Source: an uncultured Lachnoclostridium sp. (lineage in GTDB: Bacteria; Bacillota; Clostridia; Lachnospirales; Lachnospiraceae). Taken from it: a stretch of 64,000 nucleotides of DNA. Made by a program: the position numbers and the translations under genes. The notes under the pieces were generated by a model, which had not been told where the DNA came from, did not search any database, and saw only the letters and a list, made by a program, of their open reading frames with translations. Location: positions 124,001 through 188,000 of the forward strand of contig CALWLW010000003.1 in the NCBI GenBank assembly GCA_944381625.1, written 5' to 3'. The number at the start of each line of letters is the position of its first letter. The first letter of the stretch is position 1. Positions 15,949-24,674 of this stretch are shown here, one piece after another.

Positions 15949-16092
15949 ATTTCGGGCGTTTCATTTTTACATATTTTTCTGTGTATTTCGAGCGTTTCTG
16001 GCATATAAAATCAGGCATAAACGCACGAAAATACACTTTATTTTATTATATCCCAGGCGAACGAAAATGTCTAAGATTTCGGGCGGGCGAAC
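15949..16092. repeat. Cluster of TTTCGnGCG repeats, possible recombination site
   Basis: Direct copies TTTCGGGCGTTT (15950-15961) and TTTCGAGCGTTT (15986-15997), an inverted copy AAACGCACGAAA (16019-16030), a partial inverted copy GGCGAACGAAA (16057-16067) and a partial direct TTTCGGGCG (from 16077). Copies two and three extend to 17-base imperfect arms, GTGTATTTCGAGCGTTT at 15981 and AAACGCACGAAAATACAC ending 16036. Confidence 0.6.
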
Positions 16093-16172
16093 CCCAGATG
16101 TGAATGCGGAGAGAACCTGGAAGCCGGGGAAAATACGGAGAAGGAAACATAAAAAGCAGGAGCTGTGGAAAA

Positions 16173-17294
16173 TCACTTTTCACAGCCCTCCTCATACACC
16201 GGAATAGATTCATCAAAAATTCCTGAGACCGATACGAGATACTCCCCTTCATAATATACATCATACTTGTCCCCTCTGTGAATCAAGTATGCAGTTTGTT
16301 CATTCAAAGTCATGGTGGTTGCCTGGATCTCCGGCGGTACATATGACGCTTCAAAAATAAACATAAAATTCAGCAAAAACATCAGTAATGCAAATGCAGA
16401 AAGTAAGAAGGCCGGAAATTTTTTCTTATTTTTTCTGTCTTCCAGCAGCATCTGGATACGCTGATGCAAATTGGATTCGCCATGAGTGGCAAATGCAGTT
16501 CCTAATCCCGGAGATAAATATTGCAGGCGGGACATGTTCAGCATACATTCTGCGTACGCGAGCCGTTTCTCCTCATTCATGGACGCAGTAAACACGGAAT
16601 CTGTTTCCAGCTCCAGCAGCTTGAAAATCTGTTTTTTCAGCAGATGCACAAAGGGATTCCAAAAATACAACAGGGTAATGACTTCACATGCAAGTTTAAT
16701 ATGTAAATGGTGATTATAAAAATGTGTCAGTTCATGTCCCAGTACAAAAGACAGCTCCTGACTGTCCCACTCTATATCCGGAAGGACAACCGTGGGATTT
16801 GAAATACCTGTGATGTACGGCGCCGTATTGATATCGCTGGAGACGGCAATCCGTACAGGACGGGAATGTTTATACCGCTGATTGACTTCATCCAAAGCAG
16901 AAATAATAAGGGGATTCTCCGTATCCGGCAGTGACAATACAGTTTTCTTAAAACGAACGTTTTTCAGATACAGCTGCAGCAGGAGAAAAATACTGCCTGC
17001 TGCCCAAATGGCAAATAATACCTGGAACAGATAAATGGTTACATCAGAACTCTCAAACACAGTACGCCAGAAAAGTAAATATATATGGGGCCAGATTTTG
17101 GTAAGAAGGACAGTAATTGTAAATGGAAATTCAAATGGCATTAAGAACCGGAGCATCACAGCAAGACAAACTATTAGAATCACTTTTACAGGGATTTTCT
17201 TATACCACTGCGTTCTCAAAAGCAGTAAAAGAAAGCCCGCGCAGGTTCCCAAAATAATCGTCGTATTCAGAACTGTTGATAAAGAAAAACTCAT
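16173..17294 (-). CDS. M56 family (BlaR1/MecR1-like) membrane metalloprotease
   Basis: 373-aa membrane protein. Three to four hydrophobic segments lie in the first 110 residues; the cytoplasmic zinc protease domain carries HELTH at 187-191 and ELETD near 228-232 as third ligand; another hydrophobic segment is near 310-330. The sensor tail is short (about 45 residues) with no penicillin-binding domain. Start ATG at 17294 is preceded by AAAGGAATGCAGCC. M56 proteins normally pair with a BlaI/MecI repressor, and none is adjacent. Convergence with no partner makes the signal and target unknown. Confidence 0.85.
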   Translation of the reverse strand: MSFSLSTVLNTTIILGTCAGFLLLLLRTQWYKKIPVKVILIVCLAVMLRFLMPFEFPFTITVLLTKIWPHIYLLFWRTVFESSDVTIYLFQVLFAIWAAGSIFLLLQLYLKNVRFKKTVLSLPDTENPLIISALDEVNQRYKHSRPVRIAVSSDINTAPYITGISNPTVVLPDIEWDSQELSFVLGHELTHFYNHHLHIKLACEVITLLYFWNPFVHLLKKQIFKLLELETDSVFTASMNEEKRLAYAECMLNMSRLQYLSPGLGTAFATHGESNLHQRIQMLLEDRKNKKKFPAFLLSAFALLMFLLNFMFIFEASYVPPEIQATTMTLNEQTAYLIHRGDKYDVYYEGEYLVSVSGIFDESIPVYEEGCEK

Positions 17295-17367
17295 GGCTGC
17301 ATTCCTTTCCTGGACCCCAAAAAGCCGAAACAAAACATATCATCCGCCTCGATAAAATTCTGTTTTT

Positions 17368-17396
17368 ATATTACTATTTTCATGATTTAATAACAA
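17368..17396 (-). promoter_or_regulatory. Promoter of the M56 gene
   Basis: Reading the minus strand: -35 TTGTTA (17391-17396), 17 bases, -10 TAATAT (17368-17373). Confidence 0.45.
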
Positions 17397-17448
17397 TAAG
17401 ATTTTAAGAATTTAAAAAATATTTTTTTACATTATAAATAAAAAAATA

Positions 17449-17477
17449 TTTACCATATACATTTCAGATGGTATAAT
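17449..17477 (+). promoter_or_regulatory. Promoter of the MacB-like ABC operon
   Basis: -35-like TTTACC (17449-17454), 17 bases, -10 TATAAT (17472-17477) in a very AT-rich divergent region. Confidence 0.5.
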
Positions 17478-17592
17478 TTCTAATAAAAAACAGGGATTTT
17501 GCTGGCGGTAACAGAAAACTACATGAAACTTGCACATAAAAACTTGATAAAACTGTACAAAAAGAAGAGGGGTAGTAAAAAGAAAAAGTGAT

Positions 17593-18804
17593 ATGAAATT
17601 TGTAAAACAGGTATGGAAAAATATAAAGACCCATAAGATTCAGAGCATATTGTGTGTCATGACGGCTTTTCTTATGGCGGCCATGTTGGATATCTATGCC
17701 GGAAATATTCGTGAAGCGCACTCGCAGCTTGCATCGCTGCCAGAATTGCTTCCGGTTTATGGGTATATTACAAATCTTTCAGGAACACGTCTGGCCGGCC
17801 TCGAGATACCGGAAGATATGGTACATAAATTTGAACAGTCGGAGCTGGTCAGGGATGTGCGTTATACTACCCGTCTGCTGGGAGGCGAAGGCAATGTAAA
17901 GATGGAGGACTGGGAAACGGATCTGAGGCTTACTATGGCTGCTGCGGGCGATATCCGTTCTATCCAGGACGCGGAAGGGGCTTATCTGGAAAATATCAAT
18001 GAAATGTTGAAGTCAGAAGAAAAGGTATGCGCTGTAACGCCCGACGCCATGAAAGAGTATGGATGGGCGCTGGGAGATGAGGTGCTGCTGACGGTATACT
18101 ATTACTATATCAGCAACCGCTTTGGGGAGATGAAATGCCTGCCGCTGACCACGGAAGAGTTCACGATAGAGGCGGTTATGGAAGGGGAAGAACGGGCGGA
18201 TGAATATGCAGGAGTAGAAATAGTTTTTCCCATTGGAACCGTACGGAATCTGTTCCATGAGAAAGGGCTGTCCTGTAATGCGGATTCCCTGTCGTTTTAT
18301 GTGAGAGATCCACTGTCTTTGAATCAGTTTAAACAGGAAATGCAGGGATGGGGGCTGCTGCCGGTTGCTGAGGATGCAGCCATGTCGCTGGAGGGTGTGG
18401 CTTTAAGGCTGCGGGATTCTGATTTCACCGCTTCTGCATCGTACCTTTACAGAGAACTTGATATTCTGAACGGATTTTTACCTGCGGCAGCGCTGCTGGT
18501 ATTTTGGATTGCCTATGTGGCAAGCTATCTGATGGCGCAGAAACGAAAAGAAGAATTTCTGCTTTACCGTCTGCTGGGGCTGCCAAAGAGGAACACTATA
18601 TTTTTGCTGTTTGTGGAACAGGTTGTTCCTGCGTGCTTCGGCGTGCTTCTCTGCTATGCGGCCGGATATTTCTTCCGGCAGGACATAAAGGTTCATGGAA
18701 CGGAAGGACTGCTCTTAATTGCAGGCTATGCGGCCGGGTGTCTGGGAGCCTGGCTGCGGTTTGCCCATGCAGGCGAAATGAGACTCATGTCTTTAAAAGA
18801 ATAG
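17593..18804 (+). CDS. FtsX-like ABC transporter permease (first of pair)
   Basis: 403-aa membrane protein with one N-terminal transmembrane helix (about residues 19-36), a large extracellular domain (about 40-295) and three C-terminal helices (about 298-318, 335-358 and 368-385). The segment QKRKEEFLLYRLLGLPKR between the last helices is typical of FtsX/MacB permeases. Lower GC than the genes before and after the block. It is followed after 21 bases by a second permease, then the ATPase. Likely a heterodimeric exporter or envelope mechanotransmission complex; substrate unknown. Confidence 0.75.
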   Translation: MKFVKQVWKNIKTHKIQSILCVMTAFLMAAMLDIYAGNIREAHSQLASLPELLPVYGYITNLSGTRLAGLEIPEDMVHKFEQSELVRDVRYTTRLLGGEGNVKMEDWETDLRLTMAAAGDIRSIQDAEGAYLENINEMLKSEEKVCAVTPDAMKEYGWALGDEVLLTVYYYYISNRFGEMKCLPLTTEEFTIEAVMEGEERADEYAGVEIVFPIGTVRNLFHEKGLSCNADSLSFYVRDPLSLNQFKQEMQGWGLLPVAEDAAMSLEGVALRLRDSDFTASASYLYRELDILNGFLPAAALLVFWIAYVASYLMAQKRKEEFLLYRLLGLPKRNTIFLLFVEQVVPACFGVLLCYAAGYFFRQDIKVHGTEGLLLIAGYAAGCLGAWLRFAHAGEMRLMSLKE

Positions 18805-18825
18805 CGTCAGGCGGAGGATAAAAAG

Positions 18826-20700
18826 ATGATCAGGCTGGAGATCAAACAGATGTATCGCACACCTGTAAGAACGGCATTTTTTTTCCTTATGATATTTTTG
18901 TCGGGGATTCTGCTGTCGTCGGGTGTAATCATGTGGTATCAGAATAAAACCAGGGGAAAGCTGTACGAAGAGTCGTTCTCAACGGTTGGTACGGTTACAC
19001 AGCTCCAGATCAATACGAAAGAAACCCGCCAGTGGGATGCGGCGCTTGGAGATTACAGACTTTACCGCGGTCCGGAATACAGCGGTTATTTTCCGCTTTC
19101 CATACTGGATTTTGAAGGAAGCAATTATTTGAAAGCGCCAGAATTCAGACCCTATTTTCGTTCCTATGCGCCGGAATACCGGTTGAGAGAAGATCAGGGA
19201 TATATGCCCAAGATTCTTATAGCAGAGTTGACCCCGTTGGAAGACTGTATTCCCAATCAGTCTGTACAGGTTCAGATCACACGGTTTTTATGCGGTGGAA
19301 ATTACCCCGGATATCAGGAAGGAATGACCATCTGGTTTTGCTGCCATTATGATCCTGACCCTCCTCCTATGTATGCCGGCAAAACCTATGTGGCTGTTTT
19401 GGCTTCGGATGCCGACCCCCATGGAGCATATGCTGAGATGGTGGATATAGGAGCAGGGGAAAGTGAATATAGGCCAGTCCTTCCAGCATCCAGCCAGAGT
19501 CAGATGGACGGCAGATATGCGGAGGGACTTTATTCCGCTGAGAATATGGAAGGGAAACCTTCGTTTTATGAAGTGACGGAAGATTTTTATGACAGCGGTA
19601 TGGGCGCCTGCTATCTGAACGCTGCAAAAGCGGCGGACAGGTACGAACATTCCATCTATGCCACCGGAACGTCGGGGACAAATTTATTGATGCCTTTTTA
19701 CGAAGGCTCCGCTTATTTTTATGAAGGTCGTGATATTTCCGAGGAGGAGTACCGTGAAGGGAAAAAAGTATGTCTCATATCCAGAAGCTTCGCAGAAGAT
19801 AACAGCCTGGAATTGGGTCAGACGGTAACATTGAGACTGTATACGGCTTCTTACGGGATGACGGCATCGGAAGCGATGGGGATGATTGCATTTTATGAAC
19901 TTCTGAATGCACAGGGACTTCCTTATGAAATATTTGAGGAAGATGAATGGGAGATTGTTGGGATCTACGACGTTGAACCGGCTGTAATTGGAAGTGAATA
20001 TGGATTGGCAGACGGAGAAATTATTTTCCCGTCCCGGTCAGTTACGAATTCATGGGATCTTAATATCGTCGAATACGGACATTTTTCCGGGAACACCGTG
20101 TCCTTTCAGATTCCCAATGGCCAGATCGAGGAATTCATGAAAGGCTGGAATCAGGAGGGGACAGGAGAACTGGAGATCGTATTTTATGATAAAGGTTATT
20201 CACAGCTGGAAAAAGGTATGGAAAACCGGGAGAAGCTGTCCTTGCTGCTGACCGGCACAGGATGCGCGATGACAGTGATTTTATTATTGGCGTTTGCGTA
20301 TCTGTATGTGGAACAGCGCAAAATGTATATTGCGGTAGAACGGGCGCTGGGGATGAAAAAGTATCAATGCGCCATTGGGTTAAATACCGGTCTGATGCTC
20401 CTTTTGGTTCTGGGATGTATTTTAGGCTGTATGGCAGGCGGGATAGTTGTTCAATACATACCGGATGACTTTTTTCAAAAAGTATATTTCGATACTTTAT
20501 ACAGCAGTGGATTGTCCAATTATGGCGATTCTGTTGATCTGGCCAGCCAGGGTATCAGTATGAAGAAAACGGCGGAGCTCGCCTGGGCCTGCGCGGTATC
20601 CATGATGTTGTTGGGAGAATGCATCATTGCTGTTCATATGAAAAAGGTTTTAAAGATGGAGCCGATGGAGCTTCTGGGACACAAAAACAACGGGGGTTAA
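18826..20700 (+). CDS. FtsX-like ABC transporter permease (second of pair)
   Basis: 624-aa permease with the same plan as its upstream partner: one N-terminal helix (about residues 12-35), a very long extracellular domain (to about 480) and three C-terminal helices. The motif YVEQRKMYIAVERALGMKKY marks the conserved FtsX loop. The two permeases and the ATPase at 20708 form one operon. The large ectodomains resemble peptide-sensing or antimicrobial peptide resistance transporters, but no two-component system is adjacent, so that role is only a suggestion. Confidence 0.75.
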   Translation: MIRLEIKQMYRTPVRTAFFFLMIFLSGILLSSGVIMWYQNKTRGKLYEESFSTVGTVTQLQINTKETRQWDAALGDYRLYRGPEYSGYFPLSILDFEGSNYLKAPEFRPYFRSYAPEYRLREDQGYMPKILIAELTPLEDCIPNQSVQVQITRFLCGGNYPGYQEGMTIWFCCHYDPDPPPMYAGKTYVAVLASDADPHGAYAEMVDIGAGESEYRPVLPASSQSQMDGRYAEGLYSAENMEGKPSFYEVTEDFYDSGMGACYLNAAKAADRYEHSIYATGTSGTNLLMPFYEGSAYFYEGRDISEEEYREGKKVCLISRSFAEDNSLELGQTVTLRLYTASYGMTASEAMGMIAFYELLNAQGLPYEIFEEDEWEIVGIYDVEPAVIGSEYGLADGEIIFPSRSVTNSWDLNIVEYGHFSGNTVSFQIPNGQIEEFMKGWNQEGTGELEIVFYDKGYSQLEKGMENREKLSLLLTGTGCAMTVILLLAFAYLYVEQRKMYIAVERALGMKKYQCAIGLNTGLMLLLVLGCILGCMAGGIVVQYIPDDFFQKVYFDTLYSSGLSNYGDSVDLASQGISMKKTAELAWACAVSMMLLGECIIAVHMKKVLKMEPMELLGHKNNGG

Positions 20701-20707
20701 GAACTCT

Positions 20708-21382
20708 ATGCTAGTATGTGAAAATGTAAGCTATGTCTACAAGACAAAATATCAAAAAATTGAAGCTGTAAAAAATGTTTCCATTAAATTTGAACCAGGG
20801 AAAATGTATGCAATCACCGGGGAGTCGGGAAGCGGAAAAAGTACGCTGCTTTCTTTATTATCGGGACTTGATCATCCTTCCGATGGAAACATTTATTTTA
20901 ATGGGGAAAATATGCGGAACATTGACAGGGATTTATATAGATTAAAGGAAATATCCATAATCTACCAGATGTTTTATTTGTTTCCATTATTAACTTCCGT
21001 GGAAAATGTAATGCTGCCTCTACAATTACAGGGAGTGAGAGACAGCTGCGCGAAAAAAATAGCAAAAGAATGTATTTATAAAGTTGGTTTGTCAGAAAAG
21101 AATTTTTCTCAATATCCCAAAATGATGTCAGGCGGAGAGCAGCAAAGAATTGCAATTGCAAGAGCGCTGGCAACGGGCGGACATATCATATTGGCGGATG
21201 AGCCGACCGGGAATCTGGATTCAAAAAATGAGAAGAAAATAGTAGATATTTTAAAAAGGTTAGCTTCAGAACAAGGGTATTTAGTGATTGTTGTAACTCA
21301 TAACCATGAAGTATCCCAGAAAGCAGATTGTATTTTCACAATGAAAGATGGAGAAATTATTAAGGTTACCAATCAGTCGTGA
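20708..21382 (+). CDS. MacB/LolD-type ABC transporter ATP-binding protein
   Basis: 224-aa ATPase. Walker A GESGSGKS is at 38-45, Q-loop Gln87, signature SGGEQQ at 141-146 and Walker B ILADEP at 161-166 followed by TGNLD; the switch His is in VTHNH near residue 198. These match the MacB/LolD/BceA class that pairs with FtsX-like permeases. It starts 7 bases after the second permease. Its codons are noticeably more A/T-ending than those of the flanking chromosomal genes. Confidence 0.9.
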   Translation: MLVCENVSYVYKTKYQKIEAVKNVSIKFEPGKMYAITGESGSGKSTLLSLLSGLDHPSDGNIYFNGENMRNIDRDLYRLKEISIIYQMFYLFPLLTSVENVMLPLQLQGVRDSCAKKIAKECIYKVGLSEKNFSQYPKMMSGGEQQRIAIARALATGGHIILADEPTGNLDSKNEKKIVDILKRLASEQGYLVIVVTHNHEVSQKADCIFTMKDGEIIKVTNQS

Positions 21383-21447
21383 ATGCAGGCAGGATATGGT
21401 ATGCCGCCTGATCCGGAGACGGCTCAGGAAACGGCCCACAAAGCAAT

Positions 21448-21511
21448 GGACAGTACGCCGCCGGCGTACTGTCCACTGTCTTTTCAGCCGCGGCTCTCTG
21501 GGCCGCGTTTT
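21448..21511. terminator. Two hairpins between convergent genes
   Basis: GGACAGTACGCCG (21448-21460) and CGGCGTACTGTCC (21462-21474) form a perfect 13-base stem. CGCGGC (21489-21494) and GCCGCG (21502-21507) plus TTTT form a second. Probably bidirectional. Confidence 0.7.
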
Positions 21512-21516
21512 CGGTC

Positions 21517-21867
21517 TTAATTCAGTTCTTCTTCCGGAACCAGCTCGTCGTATTCCATGGAATCCAGCAGTTCGTCGAATGCGTCGGAAGCGATCTCGTA
21601 TTCTTCATCGCTTTCGATATTGTCCAGCTTGGGCTGGCCGTTGGTATCCACCGCGTAGCGGTACAGATAGACCTCCCCGTCTTCGTTCTGTCCGTTCTCG
21701 TCCAGCGGGAGCAGGGCGATATATTCTCTCTTGCCGGCGTCGAAGATGCCGACGATGGCGCATTCTACCGTGCTGTCGTCATCCAGGGTAAGGGTGACCG
21801 TGACGCCCTCGCCTCCGCAGGAAGCGCAGTCGCCGTTGCATTTGGTTTCATCACAGGTATTTGACAT
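21517..21867 (-). CDS. DUF1292 family protein
   Basis: 116-aa very acidic protein. The N-terminus has a Cys-rich cluster (CDETKCNGDCASCGG, four Cys) not usual in the core family, followed by the DUF1292 strand pattern with LTLDDDST, IALLPLDE and VYLYRY. Function unknown. The Cys cluster could bind zinc or iron-sulfur. AGAGGTTT lies upstream of the ATG. Single gene with its own promoter, facing the ABC operon. Confidence 0.8.
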   Translation of the reverse strand: MSNTCDETKCNGDCASCGGEGVTVTLTLDDDSTVECAIVGIFDAGKREYIALLPLDENGQNEDGEVYLYRYAVDTNGQPKLDNIESDEEYEIASDAFDELLDSMEYDELVPEEELN

Positions 21868-21910
21868 AGAATAAACCTCTCATTTCTTTAAGTTTTCTTG
21901 CGTCCCTATC

Positions 21911-21939
21911 AATGTAGCAGAATATGCCCCGATTTGCAA
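21911..21939 (-). promoter_or_regulatory. Promoter of the DUF1292 gene
   Basis: Minus strand: -35 TTGCAA (21934-21939), 17 bases, -10 TACATT (21911-21916). Confidence 0.5.
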
Positions 21940-21957
21940 GAGCCGGAAAGGCAAAAC

Positions 21958-21985
21958 TTGACTTTCCCGGCGGTTCCGGTACAAT
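21958..21985 (+). promoter_or_regulatory. Promoter of the aminotransferase operon
   Basis: -35 TTGACT (21958-21963), 16 bases, -10 TACAAT (21980-21985). Confidence 0.6.
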
Positions 21986-22023
21986 GGACAGAAGAAGGAA
22001 AAGAGAAATGAGGAGCGGATAAG

Positions 22024-23193
22024 ATGAAGATGGAATTTTCCAAAAGATCCCAGGCCTTTCCGGAGGGGATTTTTTCAGTATTGAATAAAAAGAAGGAGGA
22101 GCTTTTGCAGGCAGGCCGGACGGTCTACAATTTTTCCGTGGGTACGCCGGATTTTCGTCCCCCTGCCCATATCATGGAAGCGTTTATAGAGGCGGCGAAG
22201 GACCCGGAGAATTATAAATACGCCCTGTCCGACCGCCCGGAACTGTTGGAGGCCATGCAGGGCTTCTATCAGAGGCGGTTTGGTGTGGCGCTGGAGACCA
22301 ACCAGATCATGAGCATGTACGGTTCCCAGGAGGGGATGGCGCATATCGCGCTGACGCTCTGCGACCCGGGGGACGTGGTGCTGGTGCCCAATCCGGGTTA
22401 TCCGGTGTTCGGCATCGGGCCGGAACTGGCGGGCGCAAAAAGCGTGACCTATCCTCTGTACAAAGAGAATCATTTCCTGCCGGATTTTGACGATATCCCG
22501 GAAGAGACGGCCAGGGCGGCCAAATTCATGATCATTTCCTGCCCGGCCAATCCGGTGTGCACGGTAGCGGGTGACGACTTTTATGAGAAAGCCATCGCTT
22601 TCGCGGAGAAATACCAGGTAATCCTCCTGCACGACAACGCCTATGCGGATCTGGTGTACGGAGGGAAGACGGGAAAATCCTTTCTGTCTTATCCGGGAGC
22701 CGTGGAGACGGGGATCGAGTTTTTCTCCCTGTCCAAATCCTATAATGTGACCGGCATGCGCATCTCCTTTGCCCTGGGCAATGCGGAGGTGATCGAGGCG
22801 TTCCGCAAGGTGCGTTCCCAGATCGACTACGGGACGTTCCTGCCCATCCAGTACGCGGCCATCGCGGCGGTGACGGGTCCTCAGGACAGCGTAAAGGAGC
22901 AGTGCGCGGAATACGAGCGCAGGAGCCGCGCATTAAGCCGCGGGCTGACGGACATCGGCTGGGAGGTGCCCGACTGTGACGGCACCATGTTCGTGTGGGC
23001 GCCGATCCCGCCGAATTATGAGAGCAGCGAACGGTTTGCCATGGAGCTGGCGGAAAAAGCGGGCGTGATCGTGGTGCCCGGCAGCAGTTTCGGCGACTTG
23101 GGGGAAGGCTATGTGCGCCTGGCCCTGGTCTATCCGGTGGAAGAGATCGAGAAGGCGGTGAAAGCCGTAAAAGAGAGCGGCATATTGGGATGA
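22024..23193 (+). CDS. Class I/II PLP-dependent aminotransferase
   Basis: 389-aa fold-type I aminotransferase. The Schiff-base Lys238 is in SLSKSYNVTGMR, with Asp204 and Tyr207 (HDNAYAD) contacting PLP and Asn176 in CPANPV, and the C-terminal substrate-binding Arg is in GYVRLAL. Overall pattern is near the LL-diaminopimelate/aspartate aminotransferase group (DapL-like), but substrate cannot be fixed from motifs. ATG 22024 follows GAGGAGCGGATAAG. The stop overlaps the next gene start (ATGA). Confidence 0.85.
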   Translation: MKMEFSKRSQAFPEGIFSVLNKKKEELLQAGRTVYNFSVGTPDFRPPAHIMEAFIEAAKDPENYKYALSDRPELLEAMQGFYQRRFGVALETNQIMSMYGSQEGMAHIALTLCDPGDVVLVPNPGYPVFGIGPELAGAKSVTYPLYKENHFLPDFDDIPEETARAAKFMIISCPANPVCTVAGDDFYEKAIAFAEKYQVILLHDNAYADLVYGGKTGKSFLSYPGAVETGIEFFSLSKSYNVTGMRISFALGNAEVIEAFRKVRSQIDYGTFLPIQYAAIAAVTGPQDSVKEQCAEYERRSRALSRGLTDIGWEVPDCDGTMFVWAPIPPNYESSERFAMELAEKAGVIVVPGSSFGDLGEGYVRLALVYPVEEIEKAVKAVKESGILG

Positions 23194-23774
23194 GTGTGTT
23201 AGACGAGTATACAAAATTTATTTTTCTGGAGGACGAGCCGGAGCACGCGGATATTATCTTTCTTCCGGGATCTGACCAGGGCGCGCTGGCCCTGCGGGCG
23301 GCACAGCTGTGGAAAGCAGGCTATGCGCCGGTGATCCTTCCCTCCGGCAGATACGGGAAGCTGGCGGGGAAGTTTACGGGAGATCCGGCCTGCCATACGG
23401 AATGGGAATATCTGCATCATCTGCTCCTGGAGCAGGGCGTGCCTGACGAGGCGGTCTGGAAGGAGGACCGGGCCACCTTCACCTATGAAAATGCCCTCCG
23501 CTCCAGGGAGGTGACGGACGCGGCAGGGCTGAAGGTGAGAAAAGCGCTTCTCTGCTGCCAGGCCTACCATGCCAGACGGGCCAGCCTCTACTACCAGGCC
23601 TGTTTTCCGGAAGCCAGGATCCTGGTCTGCCCGGTGGAGACGAAGGGGATAAGCAGGGAAAACTGGTACCGGTCGGAGGAGGGCATCCAGCTGGTGCTCA
23701 CCGAGGTGAAGCACTGCGGCTCCCAGTTTGGAGAAGTTGTCCGCAAAGCCGCAAAAAAAGAGATATCATCTTGA
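23190..23774 (+). CDS. YdcF family (DUF218) protein
   Basis: 194-aa protein of the YdcF/ElyC-like DUF218 family. Motifs seen are IIFLPGSDQGALALRAAQLW (N-terminal GxG-type loop), ILPSGRYGK, TFTYENAL and LLCCQAYHARRA. Family members include enzymes and envelope proteins of unknown substrate. No transmembrane segment is visible, so it is probably cytoplasmic. It overlaps the aminotransferase gene by 4 bases. The following transketolase promoter begins inside its last codons. Confidence 0.8.
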   Translation: MSVLDEYTKFIFLEDEPEHADIIFLPGSDQGALALRAAQLWKAGYAPVILPSGRYGKLAGKFTGDPACHTEWEYLHHLLLEQGVPDEAVWKEDRATFTYENALRSREVTDAAGLKVRKALLCCQAYHARRASLYYQACFPEARILVCPVETKGISRENWYRSEEGIQLVLTEVKHCGSQFGEVVRKAAKKEISS

Positions 23775-23798
23775 AAAGTGCGGAATTTGTGGTATGAT
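23771..23798 (+). promoter_or_regulatory. Promoter of transketolase operon
   Basis: -35 TTGAAA (23771-23776), 16 bases, -10 TATGAT (23793-23798); the -35 overlaps the stop codon of the YdcF gene. Confidence 0.58.
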
Positions 23799-23834
23799 AA
23801 AAATGTATAATTTTGTATGGAAAGGGAGAGAATC

Positions 23835-24674
23835 ATGCAGACTTTAGAATTGAAGAAAATGGCAAATGAAGTCCGTAAAGGCATTGTGACTGCCGTGCAC
23901 AGCGCAAAAGCAGGCCATCCGGGCGGATCTTTGTCCGCAGCAGACATTTTTACCTACCTGTATTTTGAGGAGATGAACATCGATCCGAAGAATCCGAAAG
24001 ATCCGGACAGAGACCGTTTCGTACTGTCCAAGGGCCATACGGCTCCCGGATATTACAGCGCTATGGCGCACAGGGGGTATTTCCCGGTGGAAGACCTGGT
24101 GACTCTTCGCCATGTTGGTTCTCATTTACAGGGACATCCCTGTATGCAGCATCTTCCGGGCGTGGACATGTCCTCCGGTTCTCTGGGACAGGGCATCTCC
24201 GCAGCGGTTGGCATGGCGATCGCAGGAAAGCTGGATCAGAAATCCTACCGCGTATACACGCTGCTGGGCGACGGCGAGATCCAGGAGGGACAGGTATGGG
24301 AGGCTTCCATGCTTGCAGGCCACAGACATCTGGACAATCTGGTAGTGATTGTGGACAATAACGGCCTTCAGATCGACGGAAGAATCGAGGACGTCAACTC
24401 CCCGTATCCCATCGACAAGAAGTTCGAAGCGTTCAATTTCCACGTAATCAACGTGGCGGACGGCAACGATATGGATCAGCTCCGCGCAGCCTTTGACGAG
24501 GCGAAGACGGTGACGGGCAAGCCGGTGGCGATCATTGCCAAGACGGTGAAGGGCAAAGGCGTATCCTTCATGGAGAACCAGGCGTCCTGGCACGGAACGG
24601 CTCCCAACGATGAGCAGTATGCAGTCGCTATGGCAGATTTAGAGAAGGTAGGTGAAGCGTTATGTCAGAAGTAA
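23835..24674 (+). CDS. Transketolase, N-terminal (TPP-binding) subunit
   Basis: 279-aa half of a split transketolase, which moves two-carbon ketol groups in the non-oxidative pentose phosphate pathway. It contains the early HSAKAGHPGGSLS motif and the thiamine diphosphate motif GDGEIQEGQVWEA ending in VDNNG. I used ATG 23835 because AAAGGGAGAG precedes it, rather than ATG 23817. It overlaps the C-terminal subunit by 13 bases. Split transketolases are common in Clostridia and archaea. Confidence 0.93.
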   Translation: MQTLELKKMANEVRKGIVTAVHSAKAGHPGGSLSAADIFTYLYFEEMNIDPKNPKDPDRDRFVLSKGHTAPGYYSAMAHRGYFPVEDLVTLRHVGSHLQGHPCMQHLPGVDMSSGSLGQGISAAVGMAIAGKLDQKSYRVYTLLGDGEIQEGQVWEASMLAGHRHLDNLVVIVDNNGLQIDGRIEDVNSPYPIDKKFEAFNFHVINVADGNDMDQLRAAFDEAKTVTGKPVAIIAKTVKGKGVSFMENQASWHGTAPNDEQYAVAMADLEKVGEALCQK

